From Burkholderiales bacterium (lineage in GTDB: Bacteria; Pseudomonadota; Gammaproteobacteria; Burkholderiales; Burkholderiaceae_C), in assembly GCA_016219375.1 (NCBI GenBank), contig JACRNC010000016.1:1-64000 (forward strand): a stretch of DNA of 64,000 bases, given 5' to 3'. Below, piece by piece: positions 51,081-63,651 of the stretch (position 1 is its first letter; each line of letters starts with the position of its first letter). A program made the translations under genes and the position numbers. A model generated the notes under the pieces. That model saw only the letters and a program-made list of their open reading frames with translations. It did not search any database and was not told the DNA's origin.

Positions 51081-51881
51081 GTGATGAGCGATGGGCATGA
51101 CGGCCTGGCGGGTGGGCCGGACCCGGGTCTGGCCGGCGGCATGGTGGATGGCGCGATGAATGGTGCGATGAATGGCGTGACAGGTGGCATCACGGATGGC
51201 GTCACGGTGCCCGGCGGCTGGGATGCCTGGCTGCCGGTGGTGGCCACCGTGCTGCTGCTGCTGGTCTATGAGCTGCTGATCGCCGTGCAGCAGCGGCGCC
51301 GTCCGCAGCGTGTGGCGCGCAGCGCGCATGCGGCCTTGCGCGAGGACTGGTTCGATGCCGTCTCGCAGCAGCCGGGCTCGGAGATCCTGGCGGTGCAGAC
51401 GCTGCGCAATTCATTGATGTCGGCCACGATGACCGCGTCCACCGCCGCGCTGGCGCTGATGGGCGCGGTGACGCTGTCGGCGCCGTCGCTGCAGGCCAGC
51501 CTGCGCACGGCCAGCGGCGGGCTGCCAGTGTTCACACCGCGGTTGGCGCTGGAGCTGGTGCTGCTGGCGCTGCTGTTCGCGTCGCTGGTGGCCTCCGTGA
51601 TGGCGGTGCGCTACTACAACCACGCCGGCTTCATCGGCGGCATGCCGGTGGGGTCGGCCGAGCGGCTGCGCTGGGCGGCTGCCGGCAGCAGCTATGTGCG
51701 CCAGGCGGGCGTGCTCTACGGCTGGGGGCTGCGGCACCTGATCCTGGTGGCGCCGCTGCTGGCCGCGCTGCTGCACCCGCTGGCCGGGCCGCCGGCTGCG
51801 CTGGTGGTGATCGGCGTGATGCTGCAGCTGGACCGCTTCGGCGCCATCGACTGCGGCTCCACGGCTGGCCCCGGGGGCTGA
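51081..51881 (+). CDS. DUF599-family membrane protein
   Basis: AVQTLRNSLMSATMTASTAALALMGAV; several TM helices. Confidence 0.75.
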   Translation: MMSDGHDGLAGGPDPGLAGGMVDGAMNGAMNGVTGGITDGVTVPGGWDAWLPVVATVLLLLVYELLIAVQQRRRPQRVARSAHAALREDWFDAVSQQPGSEILAVQTLRNSLMSATMTASTAALALMGAVTLSAPSLQASLRTASGGLPVFTPRLALELVLLALLFASLVASVMAVRYYNHAGFIGGMPVGSAERLRWAAAGSSYVRQAGVLYGWGLRHLILVAPLLAALLHPLAGPPAALVVIGVMLQLDRFGAIDCGSTAGPGG

Positions 51882-51883
51882 GT

Positions 51884-52348
51884 GTGGCTGAGCCCGGGGA
51901 TCGTACAGAGGCGGACCGCTTCGGCCTTGCGCGCTTCGTGCAGGCACAGGCGCCGGTGTGGGACGCTGTGGTGGCCGAGCTCGCTGCCGGCTGCAAGCGC
52001 AGCCACTGGATGTGGTTCGTCTTCCCTCAGCTGCGCGGGCTGGGGCACAGCACGATGGCCCGGCACTACGGCATCAGCGGCCTGGACGAGGCCCGCGCCT
52101 ATGCCGCGCATGCGCTGCTGGGCCCGCGCCTGCGCCAGGCCACCGCGCTGGTGCTAGGCCATGCCGGGCGACCGCTGCAGCAGATCTTCAGCCCGCCAGA
52201 CGACCTGAAGTTCGGCTCGTGCATGACGCTGTTTGCCGCGGCCGTGCCGGACGAGCCGGTCTTTGCCCAGGCGCTGCGCCAGCACCTGGGCGGGCGCGGC
52301 GATGAGCGCACCCTGGCGTTGCTGGGCGGGGCGGCTGCGGGCGGTTGA
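51884..52348 (+). CDS. DUF1810-family protein
   Basis: RSHWMWFVFPQLRGLGHSTMARHYGISGLDEARAYAAHALLGPRL. Confidence 0.9.
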   Translation: MAEPGDRTEADRFGLARFVQAQAPVWDAVVAELAAGCKRSHWMWFVFPQLRGLGHSTMARHYGISGLDEARAYAAHALLGPRLRQATALVLGHAGRPLQQIFSPPDDLKFGSCMTLFAAAVPDEPVFAQALRQHLGGRGDERTLALLGGAAAGG

Positions 52349-52425
52349 TTGCTGATGCCGAGCGCGCGGTGAGCGCGTGCATCAAGCGCCGGCAGGTTCG
52401 CGGCAGCGAGACGGCGCAGCGCCCG

Positions 52426-53190
52426 TCAGGCCACTGCCGCTGCGGCCGGGCCGCCAGCGCGCACGCTCCCGTCTGGGCGCTCATAGGTGCCGATCAGGCA
52501 GCCGCTGGCGATGGCATGCCGGGCCAGCGCATCGGCCACCGCATCCCGCCCGGGCGAGCCGCTCAGGCCGGTGGTTGCCGCCAGCGCGAAGAGCTGGAAG
52601 GCGTAGCGGTGCACGCCGTGGCCGGGCGGCGGGTCGGGCGGCAGCCAGCCGGCGCGCAGATAGGAGTTGCGGCCCAGGTGGACGGGCGTGGCGCCGGCTG
52701 CAGGATTGGGTGCCGCATCTGATGCAGGGACGGCCGTGGCCGTCGGGGCCCCGGCGGCGAGCTCACCCGGCTGCGCTGCGGCCGGGCCGGTGTCGATCAG
52801 CGTGCCGGCGCCGGTGGTGGATGGCCCGGGTGCGGGCAGCTCGGCATCCGGCTGCAGGCCGCCCTCAGGCAAGTGGTCGAGTGCCACCGGCAGGTCCACC
52901 GCGATGGCATGCACCAGCGGATGCGGCGTGGGCGAGTCGGCGTCCTCCACCACCAGCACCAGCGACACCGCATCGGCCGGCACGCCGCTCCATTGCAGCG
53001 GCGGCGATCGGCCCTCGCCATCGGCGGTGTAGAGCGCGGGCAGCGGCCCGTGGTCGACGAAGGCCAGGCTGGCGAGCTTCAGCGCGCTCTGGCCCGCGCG
53101 CAGCGGCAGGCGGTTGAAGAGGATCTGCTCCAGCCCGGCGCGCTGCTCGCGCAGCGCGTGGCCGATGGCGTCGGGGAGTTTTTCGAGCAT
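52426..53190 (-). CDS. YbhB/YbcL (PEBP, Raf kinase inhibitor-like) protein
   Basis: SPPLQWSGVPADAVSLVLVVEDADSPTPHPLVHAIAVDLP. Confidence 0.88.
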   Translation of the reverse strand: MLEKLPDAIGHALREQRAGLEQILFNRLPLRAGQSALKLASLAFVDHGPLPALYTADGEGRSPPLQWSGVPADAVSLVLVVEDADSPTPHPLVHAIAVDLPVALDHLPEGGLQPDAELPAPGPSTTGAGTLIDTGPAAAQPGELAAGAPTATAVPASDAAPNPAAGATPVHLGRNSYLRAGWLPPDPPPGHGVHRYAFQLFALAATTGLSGSPGRDAVADALARHAIASGCLIGTYERPDGSVRAGGPAAAAVA

Positions 53191-53361
53191 GGCGGCGGGG
53201 CGGTTGGTGCCCCGCCGGCCGGGCAATCGGCGTGCGCTGCGGCGGCACGGTGCCCCGGCGTCTTGGCGGCGCGGCCCGCTCGTCGCCGTCGCGCCACCCT
53301 TGGATGGCGTACCCGGCCCGAGCCCTTGCGGGACCTGCCGGGCGCTCGCCTCAGTCGGCGA

Positions 53362-54201
53362 TCACCACAGCTGCCACCACGGCTTGTCCACGGCGCGGAA
53401 GCCCTCGGCCAGGTAGCGGCTATCCGGGAAGCTCGCCTTGAGCACGCGCTCGGAGTCGTCACGCAGCTGCTTGAGGCCGAGCTTGTCGTAGCTCATCACC
53501 ATGATGTAGAGCGCCTCTTCCACCGCCGGCGAGGTGCGGAACTCCTGCACCGCGCGCTGCGCCCGGTTGGCTGCCGCCAGCCACGCGCCGCGCTTGTAGT
53601 AGTAGCGGGCGACGTGCACCTCGTACTGCGCCAGCGAGTTGACGATGTAGTTCATGCGCAGGCGCGAGTCCGGCGCGTACTTGGAGTCCGGGAAGCGCTC
53701 CACCAGCTGGCGGAAGGACTCGTAGGCGTCGCGCGCGGCCTGCTGGTCGCGCTCGGACAGATCCTGCCGCGCCATGCGGCCGAAGAGCCCCAGGTCGTCG
53801 TTGAAGTTGACGAGCCCCTGCAGGTAGTAGGCATAGTCCAGCGCCGGGCTGGTCGGGCGCAGGCGGATGAAGCGGTCGAGCTTGGCCAGTGCCTGGGCCT
53901 TCTCGTTGGTCTTGTAGTAGGCGTAGGCCAGGTCCAGCTCGGCCTGCTGGGCCACGACGGTGCCGCTGGCGCGGCCCTCGACCTTCTCCAGCAGCTTGAT
54001 GGCCGCTTCGTAGTTGCCGTCGGCCGCTTCCTCGCGAGCCTCTTCGTACAATTTTTCGGCGCTCAGGTTCGGATCGATGTCGTCCTTGGGCGAGCTGCCG
54101 CAGGCACTGAGCGCGGCCGCTGCGGCGATGCAGCCTGCCATCAGCAGCGTGCGTTGCAGTCGCGGGGCCAGGGCGCGCAGGGGCCGGATCGTTTTCGTCA
54201 T
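53362..54201 (-). CDS. bamD: Outer membrane assembly lipoprotein BamD
   Basis: Lipobox LSACGSS; YEEAREEAADGNYEAAIKLLEKVEGR; FPDSKYAPDSRLRMNYIVNSLAQYEVHVARYYYKRGAW. Confidence 0.95.
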   Translation of the reverse strand: MTKTIRPLRALAPRLQRTLLMAGCIAAAAALSACGSSPKDDIDPNLSAEKLYEEAREEAADGNYEAAIKLLEKVEGRASGTVVAQQAELDLAYAYYKTNEKAQALAKLDRFIRLRPTSPALDYAYYLQGLVNFNDDLGLFGRMARQDLSERDQQAARDAYESFRQLVERFPDSKYAPDSRLRMNYIVNSLAQYEVHVARYYYKRGAWLAAANRAQRAVQEFRTSPAVEEALYIMVMSYDKLGLKQLRDDSERVLKASFPDSRYLAEGFRAVDKPWWQLW

Positions 54202-54253
54202 GTGTCTGGGGTCTCGGCTCTGGAGCGCCGGTTTGCAACCAACCAGGAAGTAT

Positions 54254-55315
54254 ATGGGCCGACCCGTGCCCCGCCCGTCGTCTGCCGCACCCGCCGCCCC
54301 GTCCGCCGACGCCGCATCCGCAGATGCCGCAGCCTGGCCCGACGACGGTGACGACCTGCCGCTGCAGGCCGCGTCCGCCACGCCTGCCGGCGACGAGATC
54401 GAGACGCGTCATGCGGTGGTCGATGCCGGCATGCACGGCCGCCGGCTGGACCACGTGCTCGTTGAGCTGGCGCCGGAGTTTTCGCGCAGCCACCTGCAGG
54501 GCCTGATCGCGGCCGGCCATGTGCGCGTGGCCGGCGTGCCGGCGGCCACCGCCTCGCGCAAGCTGGTGCTGGGCCAGGTGATCGAGCTGGCCCTGGTGCC
54601 CACGCCGGAGAGCCGCGCCTTCCGCCCGGAGTCGATGCCGCTGGCCATCGTCCATGAGGACGCTCACCTGCTCGTCGTGGACAAGCCCGCGGGCCTGGTC
54701 GTGCATCCGGCAGCAGGCAACTGGTCCGGCACGCTGCTCAACGGCCTGCTGGCCCATCACGCGGGGGCCGCATCGCTGCCCCGCGCGGGCATCGTGCATC
54801 GGCTGGACAAGGACACCAGCGGGCTGATGGTCGTGACCAAGTCCCTGGTGGCCATGACCGCGCTGACCCGCGCCATCGCCGCGCGCGAGGTCCATCGCCA
54901 GTACCTGGCGCTGTGCCACGGCGTGCTCCCCGCCCAGTCGCTCAGCATCGACGCACCGATTGCCCGCGACCCGGTGTCGCGGGTGCGCATGGCGGTCGTT
55001 GCCGGTGGGCGGGCGGCGCGCACGGATGTGCAGTGCCTGGGGGCAGGGCAGGGCATCAGCGCCGCGCGCTGCACCCTGCACACCGGCCGCACCCACCAGA
55101 TCCGCGTGCACCTGGCTTCGCGCGGCCATCCTTTGATTGCCGATGCGCTCTATGGCGGCCGCCCGGCCCTGGGCCTGCAGCGCCAGGCCCTGCATGCGCA
55201 GCGGCTGGCCTTCGTCCACCCGGTCAGCGGGCAGGCACTGGATCTGCGCTCGCCGCTGCCCGATGATCTGCGGCGGGCTGCCGAGCAGGGATTCGGGGCC
55301 GATTTCGCACCCTGA
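54254..55315 (+). CDS. rluD: 23S rRNA pseudouridine synthase RluD-like
   Basis: S4 domain; PRAGIVHRLDKDTSGLMVVTKS; LHTGRTHQIRVHLASRGHPLIAD. Confidence 0.95.
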   Translation: MGRPVPRPSSAAPAAPSADAASADAAAWPDDGDDLPLQAASATPAGDEIETRHAVVDAGMHGRRLDHVLVELAPEFSRSHLQGLIAAGHVRVAGVPAATASRKLVLGQVIELALVPTPESRAFRPESMPLAIVHEDAHLLVVDKPAGLVVHPAAGNWSGTLLNGLLAHHAGAASLPRAGIVHRLDKDTSGLMVVTKSLVAMTALTRAIAAREVHRQYLALCHGVLPAQSLSIDAPIARDPVSRVRMAVVAGGRAARTDVQCLGAGQGISAARCTLHTGRTHQIRVHLASRGHPLIADALYGGRPALGLQRQALHAQRLAFVHPVSGQALDLRSPLPDDLRRAAEQGFGADFAP

Positions 55316-55650
55316 TCCACGCCGCCGGGAGTAGCCGGCTGCGGCTACAATGCCAAGCAGTTTGCGACCGCCTCGTGGCCGGTCGGCCGGGCACAGGCCG
55401 CCGAGCATCCTCACGAGACCGCGTCGCGGGCCGTCCACCGGCGGCCCCGCCCAGCGCCCCCAGGCCCGCATCACAGGGCCGGCGCCTTGCCCGCGGCCCG
55501 GGCGACCCAGCGCGAGTTGTCCGCGCCGCCTCGCCAGCCGCTCCTTGACCATCGTCCTTCGTACACGCGGCCGCCGCCTGCGGCGATGCGCCGCACCCGG
55601 CCCGGCTTCGAGCCCGTCCGTGCTGTCGAACCAGCCCGCCACCTGTCGAG

Positions 55651-56684
<1,034 letters not shown>

Positions 56685-56688
<4 letters not shown>

Positions 56689-58634
56689 GCATCGCCCCCG
56701 ACATGGATCCCCAACAAGACGCCACGCCGCCGGCCGCCGGCCAGCCCGGTGAAGCGGCAGCCGCTGCCTCCCAGGCGTCCGCAGCCGGCGCCGGCGAGCC
56801 CGTGGCCCAGCCCGCCGCGGCCGATGGCGAGCCGCCCAAACGCCGCCGAGCGCCGCGCAAGAAGGCAGCGGCCACCGACGTGGCCGCTGCAGAGGCCGTG
56901 GCCGAGCCGGTCGCCGGAGTAGCCGAAGCTGGCGAGGCTGCCGAGCCGGCCGTCGAGCCGTCCGCCGACGCCCAGGTTGCCGTCGTGGAGTCAGCCGTCG
57001 TTGAGACCAGCGACGTGCAGGCCGCCGAGCCCGCTCAGGCCGATGACCTGTCCCCGCCCGCATCCGAGGCGTCGTCCGCCGACGCTGCTTCGGCTGCGGC
57101 CGCCGATGGCGCCCGGCCTGGTCGGCCCGAGCGCCAGAAGCCGCCGCGCGAGCCCGTCGTGCAGCGTACGCCCGAGCTCGGCCAGCAGATCGACGCCGTC
57201 TTCGCCGGCCTGCAGTCCGGCGAGTTCGACCGCGAGGCCGAGCCGCCCGCAGCCGAGCCCGCCGCTGCCGAGGGCAGCGAGGCCGAGGCCGCGACCAAGC
57301 GCGTGCTGCTGCCCGAGCCCGACGCGCCCAAGCTGCAGAAGGTGCTGGCGCAGTCCGGCGTGGGCTCGCGCCGCGACATGGAGCAGCTCATCCAGGACGG
57401 CAAGGTCACCGTCAACGGCGAGGTGGCCCACGTCGGCCAGCGCATCTCCTGGGGCGACCAGGTGCGCATCAACGGCAAGCCGGTCAAGTTCCGCATCGCG
57501 CCGCCGCCGGCCCGCGTGCTGGCCTATCACAAGCCCACCGGCGAGGTCAGCACCTTCAAGGATCCTGAGGGTCGTCCCACGGTCTTCCGCAACCTGCCGC
57601 GCTTGCCGCACGGCAAGTGGCAGTCCGTCGGCCGCCTGGACATCAACACCGAAGGCCTGCTGCTGTTTACCAACTCCGGCGAGCTGGCCAACCAGCTGAT
57701 GCACCCGCGCTTCGGCGTGGAGCGCGAGTACGCCGTGCGCACCCTGGGCACGCTGGACGACGAGGCACGCCAGAAGCTGCTCACCGGCGTGGCCATCGAC
57801 GGCCAGCCGGCCGCCTTCCAGTCCATCCAGGACGGCGGCGGCGAGGGCGTGAACCACTGGTACCGCGTGGTCATCACCGAAGGCCGCAACCGCGAGGTGC
57901 GCAAGCTCTTCGACGCCGTCGGCCTGACGGTCAACCGCCTGATCCGCGTGCGCTATGCCACCGTGGTGCTGCCGCGCGGGCTCAAGCGCGGCGTATGGGT
58001 GGAGCTCGGCCCCGACGATGTGCGCGCCATCCGCCGTCTGGCCAGCGGCCCGCGCCCCCAGCAGGGCGGCCAGGACTTCGGCGGCGAGAGCCGGCCGCAG
58101 CATGGCAAGGGCAAGCCGGGCCAGGGACAAGGTCATCAGGGCAAGGGGCAGGGCGGCCCAGGCCAGCAGGTTCAGCAGAGCCAGCAAGGCAAGCAGGCAA
58201 AACAGCGCCCGGGCAAGCCCGGCAAGCCGGGGCAGGGCGGCCCGCAAGGCGTGGGCGGCGGCAAGCCGTTCCAGCAGGGCAAGGGCCCCAAGCCGCAGCA
58301 GCAGCCCAAGCAACGGCCGGTGCGCGACTGGGATGGCGACGAGCTGCCCGACGACGTGCCGCTGCATATCCCGAACCCGCTGGAGCAGACCTTCGACCGG
58401 CGCTTTGCCACCGGCTCCAAGCGCATCGTGCGCGGCTTCGGCACGCCGGGCCACGAGCATGACGCGCCGCCGCAGCAAAAGGGCGGGCCGCGCCAGCCCG
58501 ACCCGATGCAGACTTCGGTCGGCTACATCGGTGCCGATGCCTACTTCACCAACAAGGCCAAAGGCTCGCGCTTCAAGGGCGGCGGTGGCGGCGGAGGCGG
58601 CGGTGGCCGCGGCTTCGGCGGCCGCGGACGCTGA
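56685..58634 (+). CDS. rluB: 23S rRNA pseudouridine synthase RluB-like with long low-complexity tails
   Basis: [60 protein letters not shown]. Confidence 0.93.
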
Positions 58635-58731
58635 TCCAGCATGCGGGCGGGCCTGAGGGTTTGCCCCGCGTCACGCTACACTGTCGGGCTTTGCATACCA
58701 CGCCCGGCAAGGGCCCCCAAAGGAGAAAAAC

Positions 58732-59157
58732 ATGGCGGTTGAACGCACCCTGTCGATCATCAAGCCCGATGCCGTGGCCAAGAACGTCATCGGCCAGCTC
58801 TACTCGCGCTTCGAAGGCGCCGGCCTGAAGGTCATCGCGGCCAAGATGGCCCACCTGTCGCGCGGCGAGGCCGAGGCCTTCTACGCCGTGCACAAGGCGC
58901 GCCCCTTCTTCAAGGACCTGGTCGACTTCATGGTCTCCGGCCCGGTCATGATCCAGGTTCTGGAAGGCGAGAACGCCATCGCGAAGAACCGCGAGCTGAT
59001 GGGCGCCACCGACCCCAAGAAGGCCGAGAAGGGCACCATCCGCGCCGACTTTGCCGACAGCATCGATGCCAACGCGGTGCACGGCTCCGACGCGCCCGAG
59101 ACCGCCGCCCAGGAAGTGGCGTTCTTCTTCCCGGGCATGAACGTCTACTCCCGTTGA
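58732..59157 (+). CDS. ndk: Nucleoside diphosphate kinase
   Basis: [41 protein letters not shown]. Confidence 0.98.
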   Translation: MAVERTLSIIKPDAVAKNVIGQLYSRFEGAGLKVIAAKMAHLSRGEAEAFYAVHKARPFFKDLVDFMVSGPVMIQVLEGENAIAKNRELMGATDPKKAEKGTIRADFADSIDANAVHGSDAPETAAQEVAFFFPGMNVYSR

Positions 59158-59199
59158 TGTGCCGCGCGGGCCGCGGCCCGCGCAAGCTGTTCTTCTGCC

Positions 59200-60330
59200 A
59201 TGAACGCGGTCAACCTGCTCGATTTCGATCTCGAAGGTCTTGCCGCGTTCTGCGAATCGCTGGGTGAGAAGCGCTTTCGCGCCACCCAGCTCTTCCGCTG
59301 GATCCACCAGAAGGGCGCGTCGGACTTCGAGCAGATGTCCGACCTGGCCAAGAGCCTGCGCGCCAAGCTGGCCGGCCGAGCCGAAATCCGCGGCCTGCCG
59401 GTGATCAGCGAACACGTCTCCGCCGACGGCACGGTCAAGTGGCTGTTCGACGTCGGTGCCGGCAATGCCGTGGAGACGGTGTTCATACCCGAGGACGATC
59501 GCGGCACCCTCTGCATTTCGTCTCAGGCCGGCTGCGCCGTGGGCTGCCGCTTCTGCTCCACCGGCCATCAGGGCTTCAGCCGCAACCTGGCCACCGGCGA
59601 GATCCTGGCCCAGCTCTGGCATGCCGAGCACAGCCTGCGCCTGCGCCTGCGCACCCCGGCCGGCGAGCGCGTCATCACCAACGTCGTGATGATGGGCATG
59701 GGCGAGCCGCTGCAGAACTACTCGGCCCTGGTGCCGGCGCTCAAGGTCATGCTCGATGACCACGGCTACGGCCTGTCGCGCCGCCGCGTCACGGTGTCCA
59801 CCTCGGGGGTGGTGCCCATGATCGACCGGCTGCGCGAGGACTGTCCCGTGGCGCTGGCCGTCTCGCTGCACGCGCCCACCGATGCGCTGCGCGACGAGCT
59901 GGTACCGATCAACCGCAAGTACCCGATCGCCGAGCTGCTGGACGCCTGCGTGCGCTATCTGGATGCCGCGCCGCGTGACTTCATCACGCTGGAGTACTGC
60001 ATGCTCGACGGTGTGAACGACGGCGACGAGCATGCTCGGGCCCTGCTCGCGCTGGTGCGCGGGCGGCTGCCGTGCAAGTTCAACCTGATCCCCTTCAACC
60101 CCTTCCCGCAGTCGGGCCTGCGCCGCTCGCCGGCGTCGCGGGTGCAGGCGTTCGCGGCCATCCTGCAGGCTGGCGGCATCGTCACCACCGTGCGCAAGAC
60201 GCGCGGTGACGATATCGATGCCGCCTGCGGCCAGCTGGCCGGCGAGGTGCAGGACCGCACCAACGCCCGCCGGCGCATGCAGCGTGCGCCGATCCGCATC
60301 GAGCCGGTCCCGCCTTCGGCCCCGCGTTGA
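59200..60330 (+). CDS. rlmN: 23S rRNA/tRNA adenine C2-methyltransferase RlmN
   Basis: [24 protein letters not shown] radical SAM CxxxCxxC. Confidence 0.97.
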   Translation: MNAVNLLDFDLEGLAAFCESLGEKRFRATQLFRWIHQKGASDFEQMSDLAKSLRAKLAGRAEIRGLPVISEHVSADGTVKWLFDVGAGNAVETVFIPEDDRGTLCISSQAGCAVGCRFCSTGHQGFSRNLATGEILAQLWHAEHSLRLRLRTPAGERVITNVVMMGMGEPLQNYSALVPALKVMLDDHGYGLSRRRVTVSTSGVVPMIDRLREDCPVALAVSLHAPTDALRDELVPINRKYPIAELLDACVRYLDAAPRDFITLEYCMLDGVNDGDEHARALLALVRGRLPCKFNLIPFNPFPQSGLRRSPASRVQAFAAILQAGGIVTTVRKTRGDDIDAACGQLAGEVQDRTNARRRMQRAPIRIEPVPPSAPR

Positions 60331-60374
60331 CCTCCTTTCCTCCGCCACCCCCGCCAGCTTCCGGAGCCTCCTGC

Positions 60375-61247
60375 ATGCGACCTGGTCCGACCGATGTCTT
60401 CCCGCACCGGCCGCCGAGCCGCAGGGCCCGCCCGCCTGGGCGCATGGCGGCTGCCCTGGCCGTGGTGCTCGGCCTGCTGGCAGGTCTGCCCGGCTGCACG
60501 ACGGCGCCGCAGCAGCCGCCGCAGATGCAGCAGCCGGACAAGGAAGGCGTGCCCTCCCAGCCCAACCCCGACCCGGCCAAGCGCGCGGCCATCCGGCTGC
60601 AGCTGGCCGGAGCCTATTTCGCCGAGGGCCGGATCGATCCGGCGCTGCAGGAGGTCAACCAGGCGCTGGCCCTGGACGCCGACCTGGCCGGCGCCCATGC
60701 GCTCAAGGCCCTGGTGCTCGATGCCAAGGGTGACGTTGCCGGCGCCGAGGCCGCCTTCCGCCGCGCCATGCAGCTCGACCCGCGCGACGGGGCCACGGTG
60801 CACAACTACGGCTGGATGCAGTGCCGGCTGCGCCACTACGACGCCGCGGCTCGCCTCTTCGACCAGGCGCTGGCCGTGCCGGGCTACCGCGGCGCGGCGC
60901 AGACCCTGCTGGTCAAGGGCGTGTGCGAGGCCCGTGCCGGCCAGCTGGAGCAGGCCGAGCAGACGCTGCTGCGCGCCTATGAGCGCGACGCCGGCAACCC
61001 GGCCACGGCCGTCAACTTGGCCGACGTGCTCTACCGCCGCGGCGAGCTGGAGCGCGCCCGCTTCTACGTGCGCCGGGTCAACCAGTCCGCCGACATGAGC
61101 AATGCCGAGTCGCTGTGGCTCGCCGCGCGCATCGAGCGCAAGCTCGGCAACCAGCAGGGCGTGCGCGACCTGGGCAGCCAGCTGCTCGCCCGCTATCCCC
61201 GCTCCAGCGAAGCCCTGGCCTACGAGGCGGGCCGCTTCGAGCCGTGA
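60375..61247 (+). CDS. pilW: Type IV pilus biogenesis lipoprotein PilW/PilF
   Basis: Lipobox LPGCTT, TPR repeats; rlmN-pilW-rodZ-ispG synteny. Confidence 0.88.
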   Translation: MRPGPTDVFPHRPPSRRARPPGRMAAALAVVLGLLAGLPGCTTAPQQPPQMQQPDKEGVPSQPNPDPAKRAAIRLQLAGAYFAEGRIDPALQEVNQALALDADLAGAHALKALVLDAKGDVAGAEAAFRRAMQLDPRDGATVHNYGWMQCRLRHYDAAARLFDQALAVPGYRGAAQTLLVKGVCEARAGQLEQAEQTLLRAYERDAGNPATAVNLADVLYRRGELERARFYVRRVNQSADMSNAESLWLAARIERKLGNQQGVRDLGSQLLARYPRSSEALAYEAGRFEP

Positions 61248-62281
61248 GCGAGCAGCCGCAACAACCCCCGGTGCCGGGCGGGGCGGCCGCAGCCGGCACG
61301 GCTGGCGCCGCGAGCCCGGGCAGCCGCCTGCGCCAGGCGCGCGAGGCCGCCGGCCTGGACCTGGAGACCCTTGCGGCCAACCTGCGTGTGGCCGCGGCCA
61401 AGCTGGAGCTGCTGGAGGCCGACCGCCATGCCGAGCTGCCCGACCCGGCCTTCGCCCGCGCGTTGGCGCTGACCGTCTGCCGCGCGCTGCACATCGACCC
61501 CGCCCCGGTGCTGGCCGGCCTGCCGCAGGCCCAGCAGGGGCCGCGTCTGGAGCAGGTCAACCAGGGGCTCAACCAGCCCTTTGGCCCGCGCCGCCCTTGG
61601 CTGGGCGCCGTGTCCCGGCTGAGCATGCCCAGCCTGCAGGCGCCGGCAGCCGTGCTCGCCCTGCTGCTCGTGCTGGCGGCCCTGCTCGTCTACTTCTGGC
61701 CGCAGATCCAGGATCGGCTGGCCCGCTCGGCGCCGGCCGAGCGCACGACGCAGGAGGTGCGCGAGCCGGTGTCGCCAGATGTTCTGCAAGTGCCGCAGCC
61801 GCCGCAGGCCGCTTCAGTCGACGCTGCCGAAGCAGCAGGGGCCGAAACCCGCAGCGAGGCGCCTGCGCCGAGCGCCCAGCCCGCCGCCATGCCAAGCGCA
61901 GGCGCAGGCGCCACGACGGATCGCGCATCGACCGCCTCTGCGGCCGCTGCAGAAGCACCTGGTGCAGCCACCGCTGCCGTGCCCGCCACGCCTGCTGCGC
62001 CGCAGATGAGCGGCGCGCTGGCGTCGGCCCCGTTGGCCGCGGGCACGGCCCCGCTGCTGCTGCGTGCGAGCGCGCCCTCCTGGGTGGAGGTGCGCGACGC
62101 CTCGGGCCGCTCACTGCTGTCGCGCCAGCTGGCAGCAGGCGAGACGGTCTCCCTGGCCGGCACGGCGCCGTGGCGCGTGCGCATCGGCAATGCCGGCGGC
62201 ACCATGCTGTCGCTGCGCGGCCAGGCCGTCGACCTGGCGCCGCATACGCGCAACAACGTCGCCCGGCTCGACCTCAACTAG
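61244..62281 (+). CDS. RodZ-like helix-turn-helix membrane protein (DUF4115), GTG start
   Basis: GSRLRQAREAAGLDLETLAANLRVAAAKLELLEADRHAELPD; single TM; C-terminal PSWVEVRDASGRSLLSRQLAAGETVSL. Confidence 0.88.
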   Translation: MSEQPQQPPVPGGAAAAGTAGAASPGSRLRQAREAAGLDLETLAANLRVAAAKLELLEADRHAELPDPAFARALALTVCRALHIDPAPVLAGLPQAQQGPRLEQVNQGLNQPFGPRRPWLGAVSRLSMPSLQAPAAVLALLLVLAALLVYFWPQIQDRLARSAPAERTTQEVREPVSPDVLQVPQPPQAASVDAAEAAGAETRSEAPAPSAQPAAMPSAGAGATTDRASTASAAAAEAPGAATAAVPATPAAPQMSGALASAPLAAGTAPLLLRASAPSWVEVRDASGRSLLSRQLAAGETVSLAGTAPWRVRIGNAGGTMLSLRGQAVDLAPHTRNNVARLDLN

Positions 62282-62293
62282 GAGCTCCTGCGC

Positions 62294-63583
62294 ATGTCTG
62301 CCCAAGACCTCGCCTGCGCGGCGGGCCAGCCCATCCCTGCCGCGGCGCCGGCTGCGCGCCGCTCGCTGCAGGCCCGCATCCGCTGGGGCCAGCGCGTGGT
62401 CACCGTCGGCGGCGACGCCCCGGTGCGCGTGCAGTCCATGACCAACACCGACACGGTGGACGTCATCGGGACCGCCATCCAGGTCAAGGAGCTGGCCCTG
62501 GCGGGCTCGGAGCTGGTGCGCATTACCGTCAACACGCCCGAGGCCGCTGCTGCCGTGCCGCACATTCGCGAGCAACTGGACCGCATGGGCATCGATGTGC
62601 CGCTGGTTGGCGACTTCCACTACAACGGCCACCGCCTGCTCACCGAGGTGCCGGCCTGTGCCGAAGCGCTGTCCAAATACCGCATCAACCCGGGCAATGT
62701 CGGCAAGGGCGACAAGCGCGACAGGCAGTTCGCACAGATGGTCGAAGTGGCGCTGAGGTATGACAAGCCGGTGCGCATCGGCGTCAACTGGGGCAGCCTG
62801 GACCAGGAGCTGATGGCCGCGCTGATGGATGCCAACGGCCGGCGCGCCCAGCCCTGGCCGTCGCAGCAGGTGATGTACGAGGCGCTGGTCACCTCGGCGG
62901 TGGAGTCTGCCCGTGCCGCGGTCGAGCTCGGCATGGACCCGGCCCAGGTGCTGATCAGCTGCAAGGTCAGCGGCGTGCAGGACCTGATCGCCGTCTACCG
63001 CGCGCTGGCACAGCGCTGCAACCATCCTCTGCACCTGGGCCTGACCGAGGCCGGCATGGGCACCAAGGGCACCGTGGCCTCGGCTGCCGCGCTGTCCATC
63101 CTGCTGCAGGAGGGCATCGGCGACACCATCCGCGTCTCGCTCACGCCCCAGCCCGGCGAGCCGCGCACGCAGGAGGTGGTGGTGGCCACCGAGATCCTGC
63201 AGGCCCTGGGCCTGCGGGTCTTCGTGCCCAGCGTCACCGCCTGCCCGGGCTGCGGCCGCACCACCAGCACCACCTTCCAGGAGCTGGCCAAGCAGATCGA
63301 CGACTTCCTGCGCGCGCAGATGCCCGTCTGGCGCGCACGCTATCCGGGGGTGGAGGCCATGAAGGTGGCCGTGATGGGTTGCATCGTCAACGGCCCGGGC
63401 GAGAGCAAGCATGCCGACATCGGCATCAGCCTGCCCGGCACCGGCGAGGCCCCCGCCGCCCCGGTTTTCATCGATGGCGAGAAGGCCCTGACCCTGCGCG
63501 GCGAGACCATCGCCGCGGACTTCCAGCGCATCGTCGAGGACTACATCGAACGCCGCTTCGGCGCCGGCCGCGCCGCTGCCTGA
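62294..63583 (+). CDS. ispG: 4-hydroxy-3-methylbut-2-enyl diphosphate synthase
   Basis: [57 protein letters not shown]. Confidence 0.97.
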   Translation: MSAQDLACAAGQPIPAAAPAARRSLQARIRWGQRVVTVGGDAPVRVQSMTNTDTVDVIGTAIQVKELALAGSELVRITVNTPEAAAAVPHIREQLDRMGIDVPLVGDFHYNGHRLLTEVPACAEALSKYRINPGNVGKGDKRDRQFAQMVEVALRYDKPVRIGVNWGSLDQELMAALMDANGRRAQPWPSQQVMYEALVTSAVESARAAVELGMDPAQVLISCKVSGVQDLIAVYRALAQRCNHPLHLGLTEAGMGTKGTVASAAALSILLQEGIGDTIRVSLTPQPGEPRTQEVVVATEILQALGLRVFVPSVTACPGCGRTTSTTFQELAKQIDDFLRAQMPVWRARYPGVEAMKVAVMGCIVNGPGESKHADIGISLPGTGEAPAAPVFIDGEKALTLRGETIAADFQRIVEDYIERRFGAGRAAA

Positions 63584-63651
63584 AAGCGCCGGCATCCTTT
63601 CTCCATGCGGCGGTGCGGCCATGCCCCTGCCGCTGCAACCGCTTCCCCGAC

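Noticed and set aside
52560-52800. Ala/Pro-rich insertion in the YbhB/YbcL protein
   Set aside because: Low-complexity linker; in frame and without a recognisable domain, so not informative on its own.
63584-63651. His-codon leader peptide upstream of hisS
   Set aside because: Checked because of the thrS leader; no His-rich ORF or terminator hairpin is present in the short gap.
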